A DNA stretch of 64,000 nucleotides, from contig JAQMWT010000555.1 of the NCBI GenBank assembly GCA_029834535.1, positions 62,001 through 126,000 of the forward strand. The letters are read 5' to 3'. Position numbers and translations under genes: made by a program. This DNA is from Chrysophaeum taylorii. Its lineage: Eukaryota > Sar > Pelagophyceae > Pelagomonadales > Pelagomonadaceae. Shown here one piece after another: positions 46,804-57,485 of this stretch. Within the stretch, counting starts at the first letter, position 1. Each line of letters begins with the position of its first letter. The notes below the pieces were generated by a model. That model ran no database searches and was not told where the DNA came from. It was given only the letters and a program-made list of their open reading frames with translations.

Positions 46804-48043
46804 TCAAAAGGCGCCGGACTCTTCATCATCGACCTCGGTGTCGTCGTACTCGGGATTGTCGTGCTCACCAGTGGTGTTTGGCGTTTCTTTCTTTGAACAA
46901 CGCCCAAAGCCGGTCGTAGTCGATGCCGGCGCCGTCGAGTTTCTTTCTTCCAGAAAAATGGGGAAGTTATGTTTGATGATTTCGAAGGCCTCGAGCAGCC
47001 TTTGCCTGAGGCGAGAGCGAAGCGGCATCTTGGTCAACTTCGTGAACCCGAAGAAGACCCGCTCCTCATCATGAGCTTGAGTGATCTGTGCGCAGCCCTT
47101 ACTCTCAAACAGCAAGGTCGCCGTCGGTTATTCGTCGCGGATCATCGAGTTCGAATACACCTTTGTCATGTCGAGACGCTTGCCGCCGCGAAGACTCCGT
47201 CTTCGACAACGAATTGCTGGCATGTATCATAAGTCATCGCCCGGAACTTAGCCAGCTCGACGGTGAGCGTCGTGTTTCTACCGCGTAGCGACTGGCTCAT
47301 CCGCTGATTCGTAGTCATCGCCGAGGTCGAGAAGATCGTCGTCGGAGTTGGAGGCGGCAGCACGACGTTTCTTCTTATAGGGCGAAGGCTGCGTCGGTTC
47401 TGGCTGAAACGAAGAAGCGAGTCTCTCCGCCGCTTCCTCCCAAGCTGCCTCGAACAACGTGACATCAGTCGCGAGCTTGGCCTGTGCCCGCGGCAGAATG
47501 TTGTTTAGCTTGAGCGTTGGATTCAATACCATCACAAAATCATCACCGCCCTCGCCGGCGCGCGGCGCAGGGTGGCGCCGCTTCAGTTCTTCGAGACAAG
47601 CAGCACCTGACGGAAAGTTTGAATGGAATGGTCAACATCTGCCCAGGGCACATATCATCGAATTTGCGATTCGGGCCAGTGCCGGCGTGTCGTCTTGGGA
47701 CACGCGGCTCCGGTTTCTCGAGCGACGACTTGATGCAACGATAAATGTACACTCGCTCCATGTCGGCGGCGGCCACTGGAACGTCGCCTTCCGTCTGGAG
47801 AGTGAGTTTCACGGGTGGCTGCATGGCCGCCTCGAGCTGCGAGTTGTTGACGCTCCACTCGAAGTCAGTTAACGGCTGAGGAACCTTGCCGAAAGACGCG
47901 GAGGAAGAAGCGGGCTCGACGGCTCTAGAGGGGGTGTCTGTGGTCGCGTCTGTATCAGAACCTAGGCTTTCGTACTGGTCGCTCAACATGTCCTCGATCT
48001 CTGGTTCGACGACGTCAGCCTGGTTAATGACGTTCCCGGACAC
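46804..48043 (-). pseudogene. Decayed minus-strand gene of unknown function, possibly a transposase
   Basis: Three minus-strand frames line up as one protein-like reading. 48043-47543 starts MSGNVINQADVVEPEIEDML and has VYIYRCIKSSLEKPEPR. 47535-47278 reads MMVLNPTLKLNNILPRAQAK, then an acidic tail DDDLLDLGDDYESADEP. 47115-46804 reads FGFTKLTKMPLRSRLRQRLL then FEIIKHNFPIFLEERN and an acidic end. 'LNPTLKL' faintly recalls the LDPRyKl block of hAT transposases. Introns instead of frameshifts cannot be excluded. I do not recognise it. Confidence 0.35.
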
Positions 48044-48299
48044 GACAGACGGCGTCGACGAACGACGCGCGGCGCGCTCTGTCGAGAACCACGGTTATTG
48101 GAATTTCAAGAAGCAGCACGTTGTTTCGAGTGATAGTATCGTTTTCGGCAGCCTACCGGTTAACATCGCCCACAGCACCTCCCCAAGCTCCTTGCCCTTG
48201 GGGACGCCGCCGCCGCGCCTGTTCTGTTCAGCCAGCAGTTCGTTCGTGCGAGCCGACGATCGGTGAAAGAATGACGCTATCTTTCTGTTTTCTTCTTGC

Positions 48300-48690
48300 C
48301 TAGGGCTATGGGACCTCAGAATATACGGAAATATCGAGTGCGAGGAATCGAGCTGCGCGCGGGTCGCCGAAGGCTGGAAACTCTACAACGCGGAGCGCTT
48401 CTACGATAGGCCGCTCGTCTACAACGCATTCGCCAACTCTCTCTTTTTTTCACCACGCAGAACAATTTCAAGGAGAACAACTTTTACCCGGGCACCTACG
48501 ATATCCAGGTGATCGGCCTCACATCAACCTTCGAGTGGCTCCCGCACTGGCGCCCCACACACACACCTCGCCGTCGTCTTCGACGCGCCTCCGCCTCCGT
48601 CCGTTACCCTCGTCGTCACGAACCAGTGGGGCGACACACCACCAAAACCGACATCCTCTGCCCGCCGCCGCCTCGTCAAATATCTTGCTT
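48300..48690 (+). pseudogene. Frameshifted coding remnant, unrecognised
   Basis: Consecutive plus-strand pieces in different frames: GLWDLRIYGNIECEESSCAR, WKLYNAERFYDRPLVYNAFA, NNFYPGTYDIQVIGLTSTFE, LAVVFDAPPPPSVTLVVTNQ. They look like one beta-rich protein broken by at least two frameshifts. I cannot assign it. Confidence 0.3.
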
Positions 48691-48848
48691 TTTAATATTA
48701 TTAACCACCAGCGACTGGTATGGAAAGGGTTACGGCACCTCGAGCGGCGAGCTCCACTCTGAAGTTTGTCTCGCGGCATTATTGTTGCAATTTTGTTTTT
48801 GGGTCTGTAATTTTCAAAGGCGACTGGCATAGTGAATAGGGAAAATTC

Positions 48849-48975
48849 AAGTTTCCAACCACCGCCGCATAAGTTTGGTCACCGGAAGCCATCAACAAGT
48901 TTGGTCGGTCACCCAAGTTTGGTCCCCAATCCAGATCTGGACTGACCAAACTTAAACGTTTGGAGACCAAACGTA
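48849..48975 (-). repeat. Cluster of AAGTTTGGTC motifs (left)
   Basis: Four copies in this orientation, followed by two in the opposite orientation near 48946-48970 (GACCAAACTT, GACCAAACGT). Confidence 0.8.
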
Positions 48976-49368
48976 TGGTTCGTCGTGACAAAAAAACAAG
49001 GCCCGCCGCGCCGCCGTGATCAAGCTTTCAGCGGTTCTGCATGTCGTCGCGCTGTGACTGACTGACTGACTGACTCCGGAGCGTCCTTTCGACTTGGAAA
49101 CGGACGAGGAGGAGGTCGATATCGATGCGGGTTTCGTCGTCGCTCAGGTCGATCGGGAGCGTGATGGTCACGCGGCGCTGACGTCGGGCAACCACGACGA
49201 CCCCGAGAACGGCAACAAGAAGTCGCGTGCCCTGACGAAGGGCAACGACCATGAGAGGAGAGATCGCCGCGTAAAACGCTGCTCAGAGTATTCAAGCACC
49301 AAGTTCATCTGTTTTCATCCTATCCCACTGAAGCCGAGTTCAGCACGTGTGTTCGGGAAGAGGCCGAG

Positions 49369-49854
49369 TTGCAGAAGAAGATGGTCGACACGGGGGGCAA
49401 GCACCGCGTGCATAACATAATCAATACCGCGACGGCGTTGTCGTCGTTCAAGTGTAAAGTAGAGGGCTGCGGCTTCTATGAGCGTGCTGCTCGTCGTGAT
49501 GGGGATGGAGACTTCGTCGTTACGCGTGGTGAAGTGAAGACCACGGGAGATTTCGTGCCGACGAAGACCCAGCCTAAGTCGAACTACCGAGCAGAGCACT
49601 TCCTTGGCGCCGTGACGACCATCATCAAGGGCTCTATGGATGGCAAGTCAGGCGGCTCTACTCGGAAAAGGCGCCTGATAGATGTCCACGACAGCGTCAT
49701 CAAGGAAAGGCTAAACGAGATGACGAACCACAAGCATACTCCCTCATCCGTCGAGAACATCAAGCTCAAGTGCATCCAAGCGCTCTTGGGAGACGAGGAG
49801 AAGAACGCGCTATCAATCAGCGGTGTCTTGCGCAGGCCTTGTTTGTGGCTGTAG
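49369..49854 (+). CDS. Possible zinc-binding DNA-binding protein (MULE/FAR1-like N-terminus?)
   Basis: A 161-codon frame that continues upstream without a stop for at least several codons (STCVREEAELQKK). It reads HRVHNIINTATALSSFKCKV, then EGCGFYERAARRDGDGDFVV and TRGEVKTTG, then a basic segment and LIDVHDSVIKERLNEMTNHK. 'F-x-C-x4-C-x-F...G-x-F-x-V' resembles the first half of FAR1/MuDR-type WRKY-GCM1 fingers, but the closing His/Cys pair is not clear (YRAEHF is one candidate). It ends at a stop at 49852-49854, before the second motif cluster. It could be a transposase N-terminal fragment or a host gene. Confidence 0.4.
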   Translation: MQKKMVDTGGKHRVHNIINTATALSSFKCKVEGCGFYERAARRDGDGDFVVTRGEVKTTGDFVPTKTQPKSNYRAEHFLGAVTTIIKGSMDGKSGGSTRKRRLIDVHDSVIKERLNEMTNHKHTPSSVENIKLKCIQALLGDEEKNALSISGVLRRPCLWL

Positions 49855-49884
49855 TCCTGCAAGGAGATAGATGCATGCGTGTGA

Positions 49885-50065
49885 TCAAACTTTGTTCTAA
49901 TCAAACTCGTGAGTTTCTCATCAAACTTATTATGTTGCTCTGACGAAACTTTGTGACCATAAAACTTTTAGGCTTTTGTGAGTGACCAAACTTATGATGG
50001 CCGTGTGATCAAACTTTGTGATCAAACACGTGCTTTCGTGACCATACGCTGACCTTCGTGATGAA
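49885..50065 (+). repeat. Cluster of GATCAAACTT motifs (middle)
   Basis: About eight degenerate copies (GATCAAACTT, CATCAAACTT, GACCAAACTT, GACGAAACTT), immediately after the 49369-49854 ORF. Confidence 0.8.
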
Positions 50066-50320
50066 ACTCGTAGATAGATTTATTTGTGTGCTAGTATACT
50101 TCGCTCCATCTACCTTCACGCGTGTGCATCAAGGTCACACTTGTCATTCTCTTTTAGGCGGGGTTGCACGCGTGTATGTCAAAGGTGATGACAACCAGCA
50201 ACTTACGTCGATCGTTGTTCTCGGGAAGAAGGGAACGTTAATTTTGAAGATTCGGAGCAAATCGAAGCGCTTTCCTGTAGCTGTGGCAACTACGCGTTCT
50301 CTCGCCTGCCGTGCGTTTGC

Positions 50321-51274
50321 ATGATTGGAGCTCAGCTTGCTCGCCTGCTGAGGATCTCTATCCACTTTGGACCACGACGCAGCGTTGGGAAAATCAGTAT
50401 CGGGTGGAGTTTCCGATTCTCGACGCAGTGGAAATTGAATCGGCACAAGAAGAAATTGAAACCGAGTGCAAAGAAGCGGATGAGGAGTTTAAGCCTTGGC
50501 TGCCATCCACGATTCGGGCCCCGACGGACAGGCAGGCCAAAGAACGACCAACGCGAAGAATCCTCGCCGCGGAAGGGTATGGGGTCGGGGTCGAAGAAGG
50601 ACCGGAAGCGTGGACGAAAAGAAATGGCCAAGACGCTCGCCGGGTTGGACCCAGAAGGAGCTGCTGCCCGGGCCGCCAGTCAAAAGCTGAAGAAAAGAGC
50701 CGGCAAACCAACCCCCAAACAAAAGACGTTTACGACGGCACTGTTCAGTGCATCAGAAGAAGAAGAAGAAGCAGAAGAAGAAGCGCCAGCCGCGACCGTA
50801 GGATCGTTGGATAATGCCGCCAGTGCTGACCGCGCCATTAGTCTTAAGAAACGTGACAAGCGACGACCTACCGAGCCTTTCGCGGATGATACCGAACCCC
50901 CGAGAAAGCGGCAGAAAGAGTCGTCTACAAGCTCGTTTCCTCCCTTGTGGCCACCAAACCAAGAAACGTGGGACCGTGCGCGCGCTGAGCTCAGCACTGC
51001 CCTCATGAACCTTATGGCGCGCGGAAGGAGTGTCAAATCAGTCCGGGTGATGATGGCTTCGGACGTGCCGTATCACGTTGCGCAGCCTACACACTACGTT
51101 CCTGGCACAGTCACCTACTACAAGAATAAATTCACCGTCACGTACGACAACGGGGACGATACGGAGCGGTTTGATGCGAACGACGAAGACGCGGGAATTC
51201 TTGCCGAGCTGAGTATGGGGTACTTCTTACCTTTCGAGAACGATTCGGTACGATACGTGGAGCCTGAGTTCTAA
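50321..51274 (+). CDS. Basic/acidic protein with C-terminal Tudor-like domain
   Basis: A 317-codon frame from an ATG-like start at 50321. The first ~95 codons in this frame look artificial, because the overlapping frame 50311-50814 reads more naturally there (WENQYRVEFPILDAVEIESA, then EEIETECKEADEEF). The true coding therefore probably changes frame near 50600, by a small intron or a frameshift. From residue 102 this frame reads MAKTLAGLDPEGAAARAASQ, a poly-Glu tract from (GAA)n at 50755-50785, basic nuclear-localisation-like stretches and finally HYVPGTVTYYKNKFTVTYDN then GDDTERFD. That is the strand pattern of Tudor/agenet-type reader domains ('Y.pG.V......y.V.YddGd.e'). Tudor-like domains usually bind methylated histone tails or nucleic acid. 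I infer a nuclear chromatin-linked protein, possibly cargo of the candidate transposon. Confidence 0.5.
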   Translation: MIGAQLARLLRISIHFGPRRSVGKISIGWSFRFSTQWKLNRHKKKLKPSAKKRMRSLSLGCHPRFGPRRTGRPKNDQREESSPRKGMGSGSKKDRKRGRKEMAKTLAGLDPEGAAARAASQKLKKRAGKPTPKQKTFTTALFSASEEEEEAEEEAPAATVGSLDNAASADRAISLKKRDKRRPTEPFADDTEPPRKRQKESSTSSFPPLWPPNQETWDRARAELSTALMNLMARGRSVKSVRVMMASDVPYHVAQPTHYVPGTVTYYKNKFTVTYDNGDDTERFDANDEDAGILAELSMGYFLPFENDSVRYVEPEF

Positions 51275-51750
51275 TGATGTGTGTTTTTGTGGGAGTGTCC
51301 AAGAGTACTTGTAGCAGCGAGCGAGCTCGTGTGACCCCATCGTCCTATCGGGCATGTACACCCAACACACTCGTCGATACGGAAACAAAAGGCTTCGCGC
51401 AGGAATCCGGTCAATCAGGACGACGTACGCGCGTACCACCCGCCAGAAATCTTCGCTCCAAGAAAAGGACCCGGTGCGCCATGTTCTCCCCTCGTTCAAC
51501 AACAATGCACACAGGTGACTTGTTTATTTCCAAGCTCCCGCATCAACTTCAAATCCATGGTTCATTAACGCCCGGGGGGCACTTCGACATATCCGCGTGG
51601 TTGCTGCCTCGACGAGACCGCCAACGACAACCTCCACAACACTATCAAGAGCCACCCTCCTTAGAACGTCTGATGGATGCGCGCTCTCGACCCTGAATCG
51701 ATTCGCAAAGACGCTCTCCCTCTCGGAGAGATTTTGGGATCCAGAAAGGG

Positions 51751-52059
51751 GTGATCCGTCTCGCGGTTTACCTTTGTCTTTTGGCGTCCGCCTCTTGCCG
51801 AAGAATGGCGGACGACCACGGCAACAGCACCATGGTGAGTCGCGGTATGGGATGCTCCTACGATGGAAGGTACGAGAACGGGCCCAGCTTAACCGCGTCA
51901 AGCCGTGGGAAAACTGCTGGCGAGGCCGCGCGTCGCTGCCCTCAATACGACGCGAACCTTCTTGCGTATCGCCGCGCTGTCTTAGGATCTCCTCCTAAAG
52001 CGGTCATGGGGGGATGCCCATGCCATGCGTGTAACGACGCCACGGTGGAATCTGTATAG
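51751..52059 (+). CDS. Small, possibly secreted Cys-containing protein
   Basis: 102 codons starting at a non-ATG or upstream codon at 51751. The first 16 residues (MIRLAVYLCLLASASC) look like a signal peptide, followed by a polar region with CSYDGRYENGPSL, a CPQYDANLLAYRRAV segment and a terminal MGGCPCHACND cluster. Six Cys in total. No family recognised; could be a spurious frame. Confidence 0.25.
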   Translation: MIRLAVYLCLLASASCRRMADDHGNSTMVSRGMGCSYDGRYENGPSLTASSRGKTAGEAARRCPQYDANLLAYRRAVLGSPPKAVMGGCPCHACNDATVESV

Positions 52060-52149
52060 CTCCAGCTCTCGTTTTTAAAGCATTATTTTCGCAAAACCAA
52101 AAGCCCTCACGCGCCCCCTTAAAAGAAAGCGTCCTTAAGTGTGTTTGAT

Positions 52150-52445
52150 TAAAAAAGCCAAAGTTTGGTGGTGGTCAATAGCGCGTAATTGAGTAGTGAT
52201 CAAACTTGTTGACCAAAAAAAACTTTGGGTAAGAATGACTAAACTTACAAGTTATTAATAAAACTTGAATTTTTGATTGATCAAACTTACTGCAACTTCG
52301 GACTGACCAAACTTAAGTGATGACCAAACAAAGTCTCGCTGAATTTATCAAAGTTGTGAGTTTTCCCCAAAACATAGATCTAATTGATGAAACTTGTTTT
52401 GAGAAAATGACCAAAAAACTTTTTGATCATCAAACTTAACCGCCG
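52150..52445 (+). repeat. Cluster of GACCAAACTT / GATCAAACTT motifs (right)
   Basis: AT-rich, with about ten degenerate copies, mostly in this orientation (one AAAGTTTGG near 52162 in reverse). Confidence 0.8.
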
Positions 52446-53318
52446 ATCCCTAGTAGTAGTAAATATGTTCTCACACCCAAAATGGGGTTTCGGATCGCCA
52501 CGTCATGTGGCACGTAAGCGTATCCAAAAACAACGCGCCCGGTTCGAGTGCACCGTCCAGTTTTTTTCGTCGCGCCGTGGAACGACCGTCCGTTAGCAAC
52601 GACACGGTCGGACGCGGTGTGTACTCCACGTTGGAGACAGCGGCGCGAGTACTTGCTGAACCCGGAGAACCGGGTTCGGTATTAAAGTTATATCATCCTT
52701 TGAACAAGCTCTTCCGCAGCGTTCACGGCAGCGCCCGCTTGAGAGTTGCTCCTCGTGAAGTCTCTAGGGCCGTAGAGGAGCGCTGGATACCGGCTCCCTT
52801 CTTGGTGGCACGAAGCGATATTGGAAGCGGCTTGTCCAAGGATGGGTCGTTACTTCAGACACTCCTGCGCAAGCCGGATGGAACGCGCTGTTTTTCAACA
52901 CACGCCGAGGTGTTCCGTCCCTTGACGCGCTCTATCACCGCCGCCGCAACCACTTTGGTGGGCTGCACACGAACTCTAGGTGGTCATCAGAGCATCTCAT
53001 GACTTAAGAGCATAAATTTTCGTGCGGAACGCACACAGTGTTGCGCTTCACGTGCGTACTCATCTCAATCTTCAGCTGCTGGAGTGGAGAATCACGGACT
53101 TTCGCCAGGATGCTCCGAACGAACGAACAGGAGCGCCCTCTGGTGGTCCGAGAAACAACTAACTAACAATCTTCGATTTTCTTGCTATTATTTTGTCGAA
53201 GAAGAAAGGCGACTTTCGACGATATGCTTGCTTTGCTTGCTCGAGGAGAAAAAGAGAGTCCCTAACAACATACGAAGAAGCGTCGCGAGCACGACGTAGA
53301 TTCATTGACCAAAAGAGG

Positions 53319-53361
<43 letters not shown>

Positions 53362-53363
53362 TC
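53319..53363 (+). repeat. (CTTT)n microsatellite in LINE copy B
   Basis: About 11 tetramers, at the position of the 117-bp run in copy A. Confidence 0.95.
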
Positions 53364-53400
53364 GACACTCTGGAAAGAAAGTGCTATCGAAACTCGGGGG

Positions 53401-53423
53401 CCTTCCTTCCTTCCTTCCTTCCT
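53401..53423 (+). repeat. (CTTC)n microsatellite in LINE copy B
   Basis: Five to six tetramers, replacing the GTTC run of copy A. Confidence 0.9.
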
Positions 53424-54085
53424 GCGAAATGATGTCCTAGGTCCGGTTCTTTGCGTTCTATGCGTGTGGCGGCTTTGAAAAAAAAGACGTCGTCAAGGTC
53501 GGGAACCAGCATATGCAGTTCTCAAGTAAGACAACGAACTCGCTGGACGTCGCTACTACGCAAAACGCGGCACTGAGGGAGTCGCACTCGAAGAGTCAGC
53601 GTGCGCAGACGATGTGGCGTTCCCGTTCATCCGGCACCATGGAAAAAAGGTGACAGGGTTGAAAAAAAAGTCGCCGAGATACTGTTTGTCGTCGGACCTC
53701 TCCGGCGGCTTAGTGGCGGCCGTCATGTCCCCGCGGGGGCGAAATTCAAAAAATACCTGGGCTCTGTCTGCATTGACTCCGAGGACGTCTCGAGGAAGGC
53801 GGCAAAAGGCTTTCTGTCGTAGTGTGCTCGGTCACTACGTTTTTGAGATCCGAGCCAAACGAGCCGTAGATGTCTGTCTCATCCTCGAAATCATTCGTGG
53901 TGCTTGCTTACCCGAGGTTGTCTACAATCAATAGCGAAAAGACGCGAAATGTGCCCAAGTTAACACAACTCGCGTCGCCAGAAAAAAACCTGGGAAGACG
54001 AGCGTGGAGACTATCATCAGCACGAAAAATTTTCGCAACGACAACTTCGCCGCGCAGGCCGCCCTGGCATCGCCGCCCTATGTTT

Positions 54086-54571
54086 TAAAATGCACACCGC
54101 GCTTTCAGATATCCCCCGCGGGTCTGCTGGAAGTACAACGCACCGTTGTAACCCTCCGCCTCGAGTGACTCTTGACGCCTCCATTGGGATTCGTCCCGTG
54201 CATCATTGGGCCGGCCTCGTTTAGTCCACTCCGATGCTGTCAAGTTACCAAAGGTTGTGCGAAATGATTCCATCTTAAGTGATTCCATCTTCGTTCCGGT
54301 GCCGCCGCTCGAAAGCGATGAGATCACCCTTCGAGGGGGGGACCGGCCGACACCGTCACCTCCCGCCGGTCTGCGCCTCAGCCGCACATCGTCCGAAAAC
54401 CCACTGGACAGCAAAGCAAGTATTGTGCACGCACGCACGTAAGGCTGATTGATCCGAAATGAATTTAGAGAAGATAGCCCCCAAAGCGAGGCGAGACGGG
54501 ACTTGATTGTTAACGGCACATTTTGGTTCATTTGACCTAACTCTTCTCCCCAGGTCACCCTTGTCTCAAGA
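54086..54571. other. No recognised gene
   Basis: A 277-codon minus frame spans 54085-54918, overlapping duplicated non-coding blocks. No motif, so not called as a gene. Confidence 0.4.
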
Positions 54572-55005
54572 GTCTCTCCAACATCACTTTGCCGCCGGGT
54601 GGGTGACCCTTCTTGCATTTCCGCCGCGTTCGTTTGCTGTCGCCCGCGTCCAGCGTCTGCTTGATGGGGTTTTCTCCACTGCTTGGTATTTTGATGACGA
54701 AGGCGAGACAACTCGCTTTTGAATGTGGTGCCTACTCTGCTGCTGCTGCTGCTGGTGCACGCAACAATCCGCCGCCGCCGACTCTCCGACGCGCTCGCGC
54801 GGCAACCGAAGAACAATTCGGACATTCGGCCTGGCGATGCGGTTTTTACGTCTTGGAGATTGTATCGCCCCACCGTATCGTCCACGAGTGAGTGCGACGG
54901 CTCGAATTTTCCCTCCACTACGACTCGAGCTTGGGGACAATGATGCTCGCGGCGAACACCATCACGAAAGGCAGAGCTTGCGGGGGCTCTAGTCGCGGCA
55001 TATCT
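54572..55005 (+). repeat. Duplicated block, copy 2 (partners 7478-7556 and 9745-9995)
   Basis: Two blocks in the same order as at 7.5 and 9.75 kb but only about 65 bp apart here. It includes a (CTG)n run near 54740. Confidence 0.55.
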
Positions 55006-57485
55006 CAGTCCACCGTAGCCCGACCAAGGAGCTCAAGCAGCAGCAGCTGTCGCATCAACTTGAGAAGCAGGTAGGGACGTTGCGCGCCAGCCTCGAGTCG
55101 CAGTCCAACCGCGCCGCCTTGCAGGCGGGGAGAGACCGCGATGCGACGACGGCGCTCTCGATGCTGCGGCGGTGGCTGCGGAGGCCGAGGAGCGCCGAGA
55201 GCAGGCAGAGTTGCAGCTGGAGGAGGCTGTCCGTGTCGCCGCGGCTCGAGGGGAGCGGCTCGAGGTGCTGCTGCTGCTGCTGCTAATAAACCGACACAAA
55301 GACGCCAAGTGCAAGCAGCGCTCCGACGACGACGACGAAAAGCTCGACGCCGAAAAGCTCGACGCCGAGATTGCCGAGCTCGAGGCCACCCGGCAGCAGA
55401 CGGACGAGGTGGCCAAGGAAGCGGCCGCGCGGAGAGACGACGCACCCAGTGCTACTCGGCTCTCGCGATCGAATCCGAAGGAGTACCGAGAAGCTCCAGT
55501 CCAGTCATCGAGCTCGACCTCGAGCTCGTTCAACTGGATCTCTTCGCCGCCCCGAAGGGTGGTGCGCCGAGGCGAAGGAGGAGGAGGTCGGGCGGCTGCA
55601 AAAGTGAGTCGATGAGCTTAAGCAGCAACCGGCGCAGATCTGGGGGTGCCTTCGAAGCCGCAGGGCGCCGGTGCCGGCTCTGGGACGCCCTGGACGTCCA
55701 AGCTCCGGCGGCCGTACGCGAAACTTTAAACACTTTGCGCGTGGCACCGGCCGAGATCTCCGAGGCTGTCGTCGCGTCGGTCGTCTTATTGTTGGTGGGT
55801 CCCGAGATGGCTCTGAGGAACTGCCGAGTGTGGATTGGTGCTACTCTCGACTCGACTACCAGGCCTGCGACGTCGACGAGGAGATCGAGGCCCTACGAGG
55901 AGTTCCCGGGCGTCCGCTCCGAGTCAACGAAACGCTCAGTCGATGGCAAGACCTCGATCCGCGACGTCGCGGCCGTCCGCGACATCATCTTCGGCGAGCT
56001 CGACGCTCAGAGCAAGGATGTCATGCTCAAGACCACCCACCATCAAGGCCTGGAGCGAGGGCTGCCCGCACGCCTTGGAGAATGGTCGGGCGACGCGCTG
56101 CGCGGACGGCGGGCGAGGTGCCCTTAAGGCGAACCAGACGGATGAGCTCAAGACGGTGTGCGCTGCCGGCTCGAGAGGCGTCACACACTAACCGCTCCGA
56201 AAGCTAATGATAGGCACCGCGGCAGCATCTTCCCCTCGAGCGAGCGAGCGAGCGAGCAACATCTCGCGCACGTCGTCGTCGTCGTCGTCGTCGCAGTAGG
56301 CATGGTGTGTTTGGCCGGATTGGTGACTCGATCCGTGCCCGGCGTAGTAGCATGCTGGTCGATGAAAACGGCGGGAGCGGGTCGACGGTGAAGCATCGGC
56401 GCAAAAATGAGCAGCAGAGCGATGGAGTGTTTGGCGGCGAGCTCTCTCTCTCGTCGTCCCAGCTCGCGGCGTCGGTTTCGGCGGCGTTCGAGACTGCACT
56501 CGCAGAAAAAGATTAGACATTCTTACGCGAGGGCTCAGCGCAAAGCTGCCCAAGAGCAGCGCGACAAGGATCGAGATGGAGAAAACCAACCCTCGAGGTC
56601 ACGCCCATCATCGTCGAATCAGATCTAAACACGCTGGGGGCGTATGGCTCTAAATCCATCGCGAGCTTTCCACTCACCTTGCTTCGCTCTCGTCGGACGC
56701 AGATCAATCCCGCGTGATGCTACGTCTTGGGCACGGGGCGAAAGAGCTTCGGTCCCAAATTCGGACGACCAACGCGAATATCGGCGAGGCTGGCAGCACG
56801 TCGACTTCGTTGTTCTGACCGAGACGCTGGACTTTTCGATCTAAAAATCTGAGAAGAAGTGTGTGCAGGCAGCTGCTTGTCGGAGTCTCTTTAGGTGCAT
56901 CGACCGATCTAGATTCTCTCGAGGAGGCCCGTCCCGTCGCCTCGCGAGAGAGGATCTTCAAACAAAAGCCAACGAGCGACGAATCGCGAAGCGACTTGAA
57001 GAAGCTGCGACAGCAGATGCCGACGTTCTTTCACAAGAATCTCGGTGCTGACTGAGTTCGACGGGTGAGTTCTACTGGAATCGGGGCGGCATTATAGAGA
57101 TGCGGTCGACAAAGTCGTTGCGTCGTCGTGACGGCTGGATCGTTGCGGAGGCGGAGGAGGATTACGCGGCGGCCTGGTTCACGGCGAAGCGCCCCTCGTA
57201 CTTGAAAAAAAGTGGCCAACAACTCCTGGCGGCGGCGGCGGCGGCGGCGGCGCTTTGTTTGTTTCCATGGACCTCGATAAACCTCGCGTCGATCGACGTG
57301 GAAGACTATCGATCCCGAGGTCCCGCAAGCTGAGCCCGCCCATAAGGACGAAAACGAGGATGTGCGAGGTTCCGACGACCCAACGGGCACCGATACTATA
57401 CGAGCCGTGGACAGGCCCGGACTACGTCTCCGACTCACCTCCTCCTCCGTATCGTCATGAATGAATTAAAATTAATCCTTACCCT
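55006..57485 (+). pseudogene. Fragments of a coiled-coil protein, unrecognised
   Basis: The plus strand reads coiled-coil-like pieces in changing frames: TKELKQQQLSHQLEKQVGTL near 55035, ALDAAAVAAEAEERREQAEL near 55165, DEKLDAEKLDAEIAELEATR near 55338-55395, then ERRIAKRLEEAATADADV near 56975. The last is echoed by ERRISERLEEAEPAADPS at 58645. Between them are Arg-rich, (GTC)n and (GCC)n low-complexity stretches (56268-56294, 57227-57254). Probably one or two decayed or spliced genes, or retroelement ORF1s. Function unknown. Confidence 0.3.

Larger units (their letters stand above)
48840..52450 (+). mobile_element. Candidate DNA transposon bounded by inverted AAGTTTGGTC / GACCAAACTT motif clusters
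   Basis: At 48849-48935 the 11-mer AAGTTTGGTC(A/C) recurs several times. At 49885-50065 and 52150-52435 the opposite orientation (GATCAAACTT, GACCAAACTT, ATGAAACTT) recurs more than a dozen times. Subterminal short motifs in opposite orientation at the two ends are typical of cut-and-paste elements such as MULE or hAT. Inside lie two ORFs with coding character (49369-49854, 50321-51274) and a small Cys-containing one. No exact terminal inverted repeat or target duplication could be fixed. Confidence 0.4.
52520..54085 (+). mobile_element. LINE copy B, decayed
   Basis: Collinear with 41510-43560 but shorter. RT remains: GTEGVALEESACADDVAFPF near 53565-53630 (catalytic ADD), KKVAEILFVVGPLRR near 53668-53705, and RQLRRAG near 54040-54055, in shifted frames. 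The 5' portion has a 165-codon frame 52505-53002 without a recognised domain. Confidence 0.65.
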
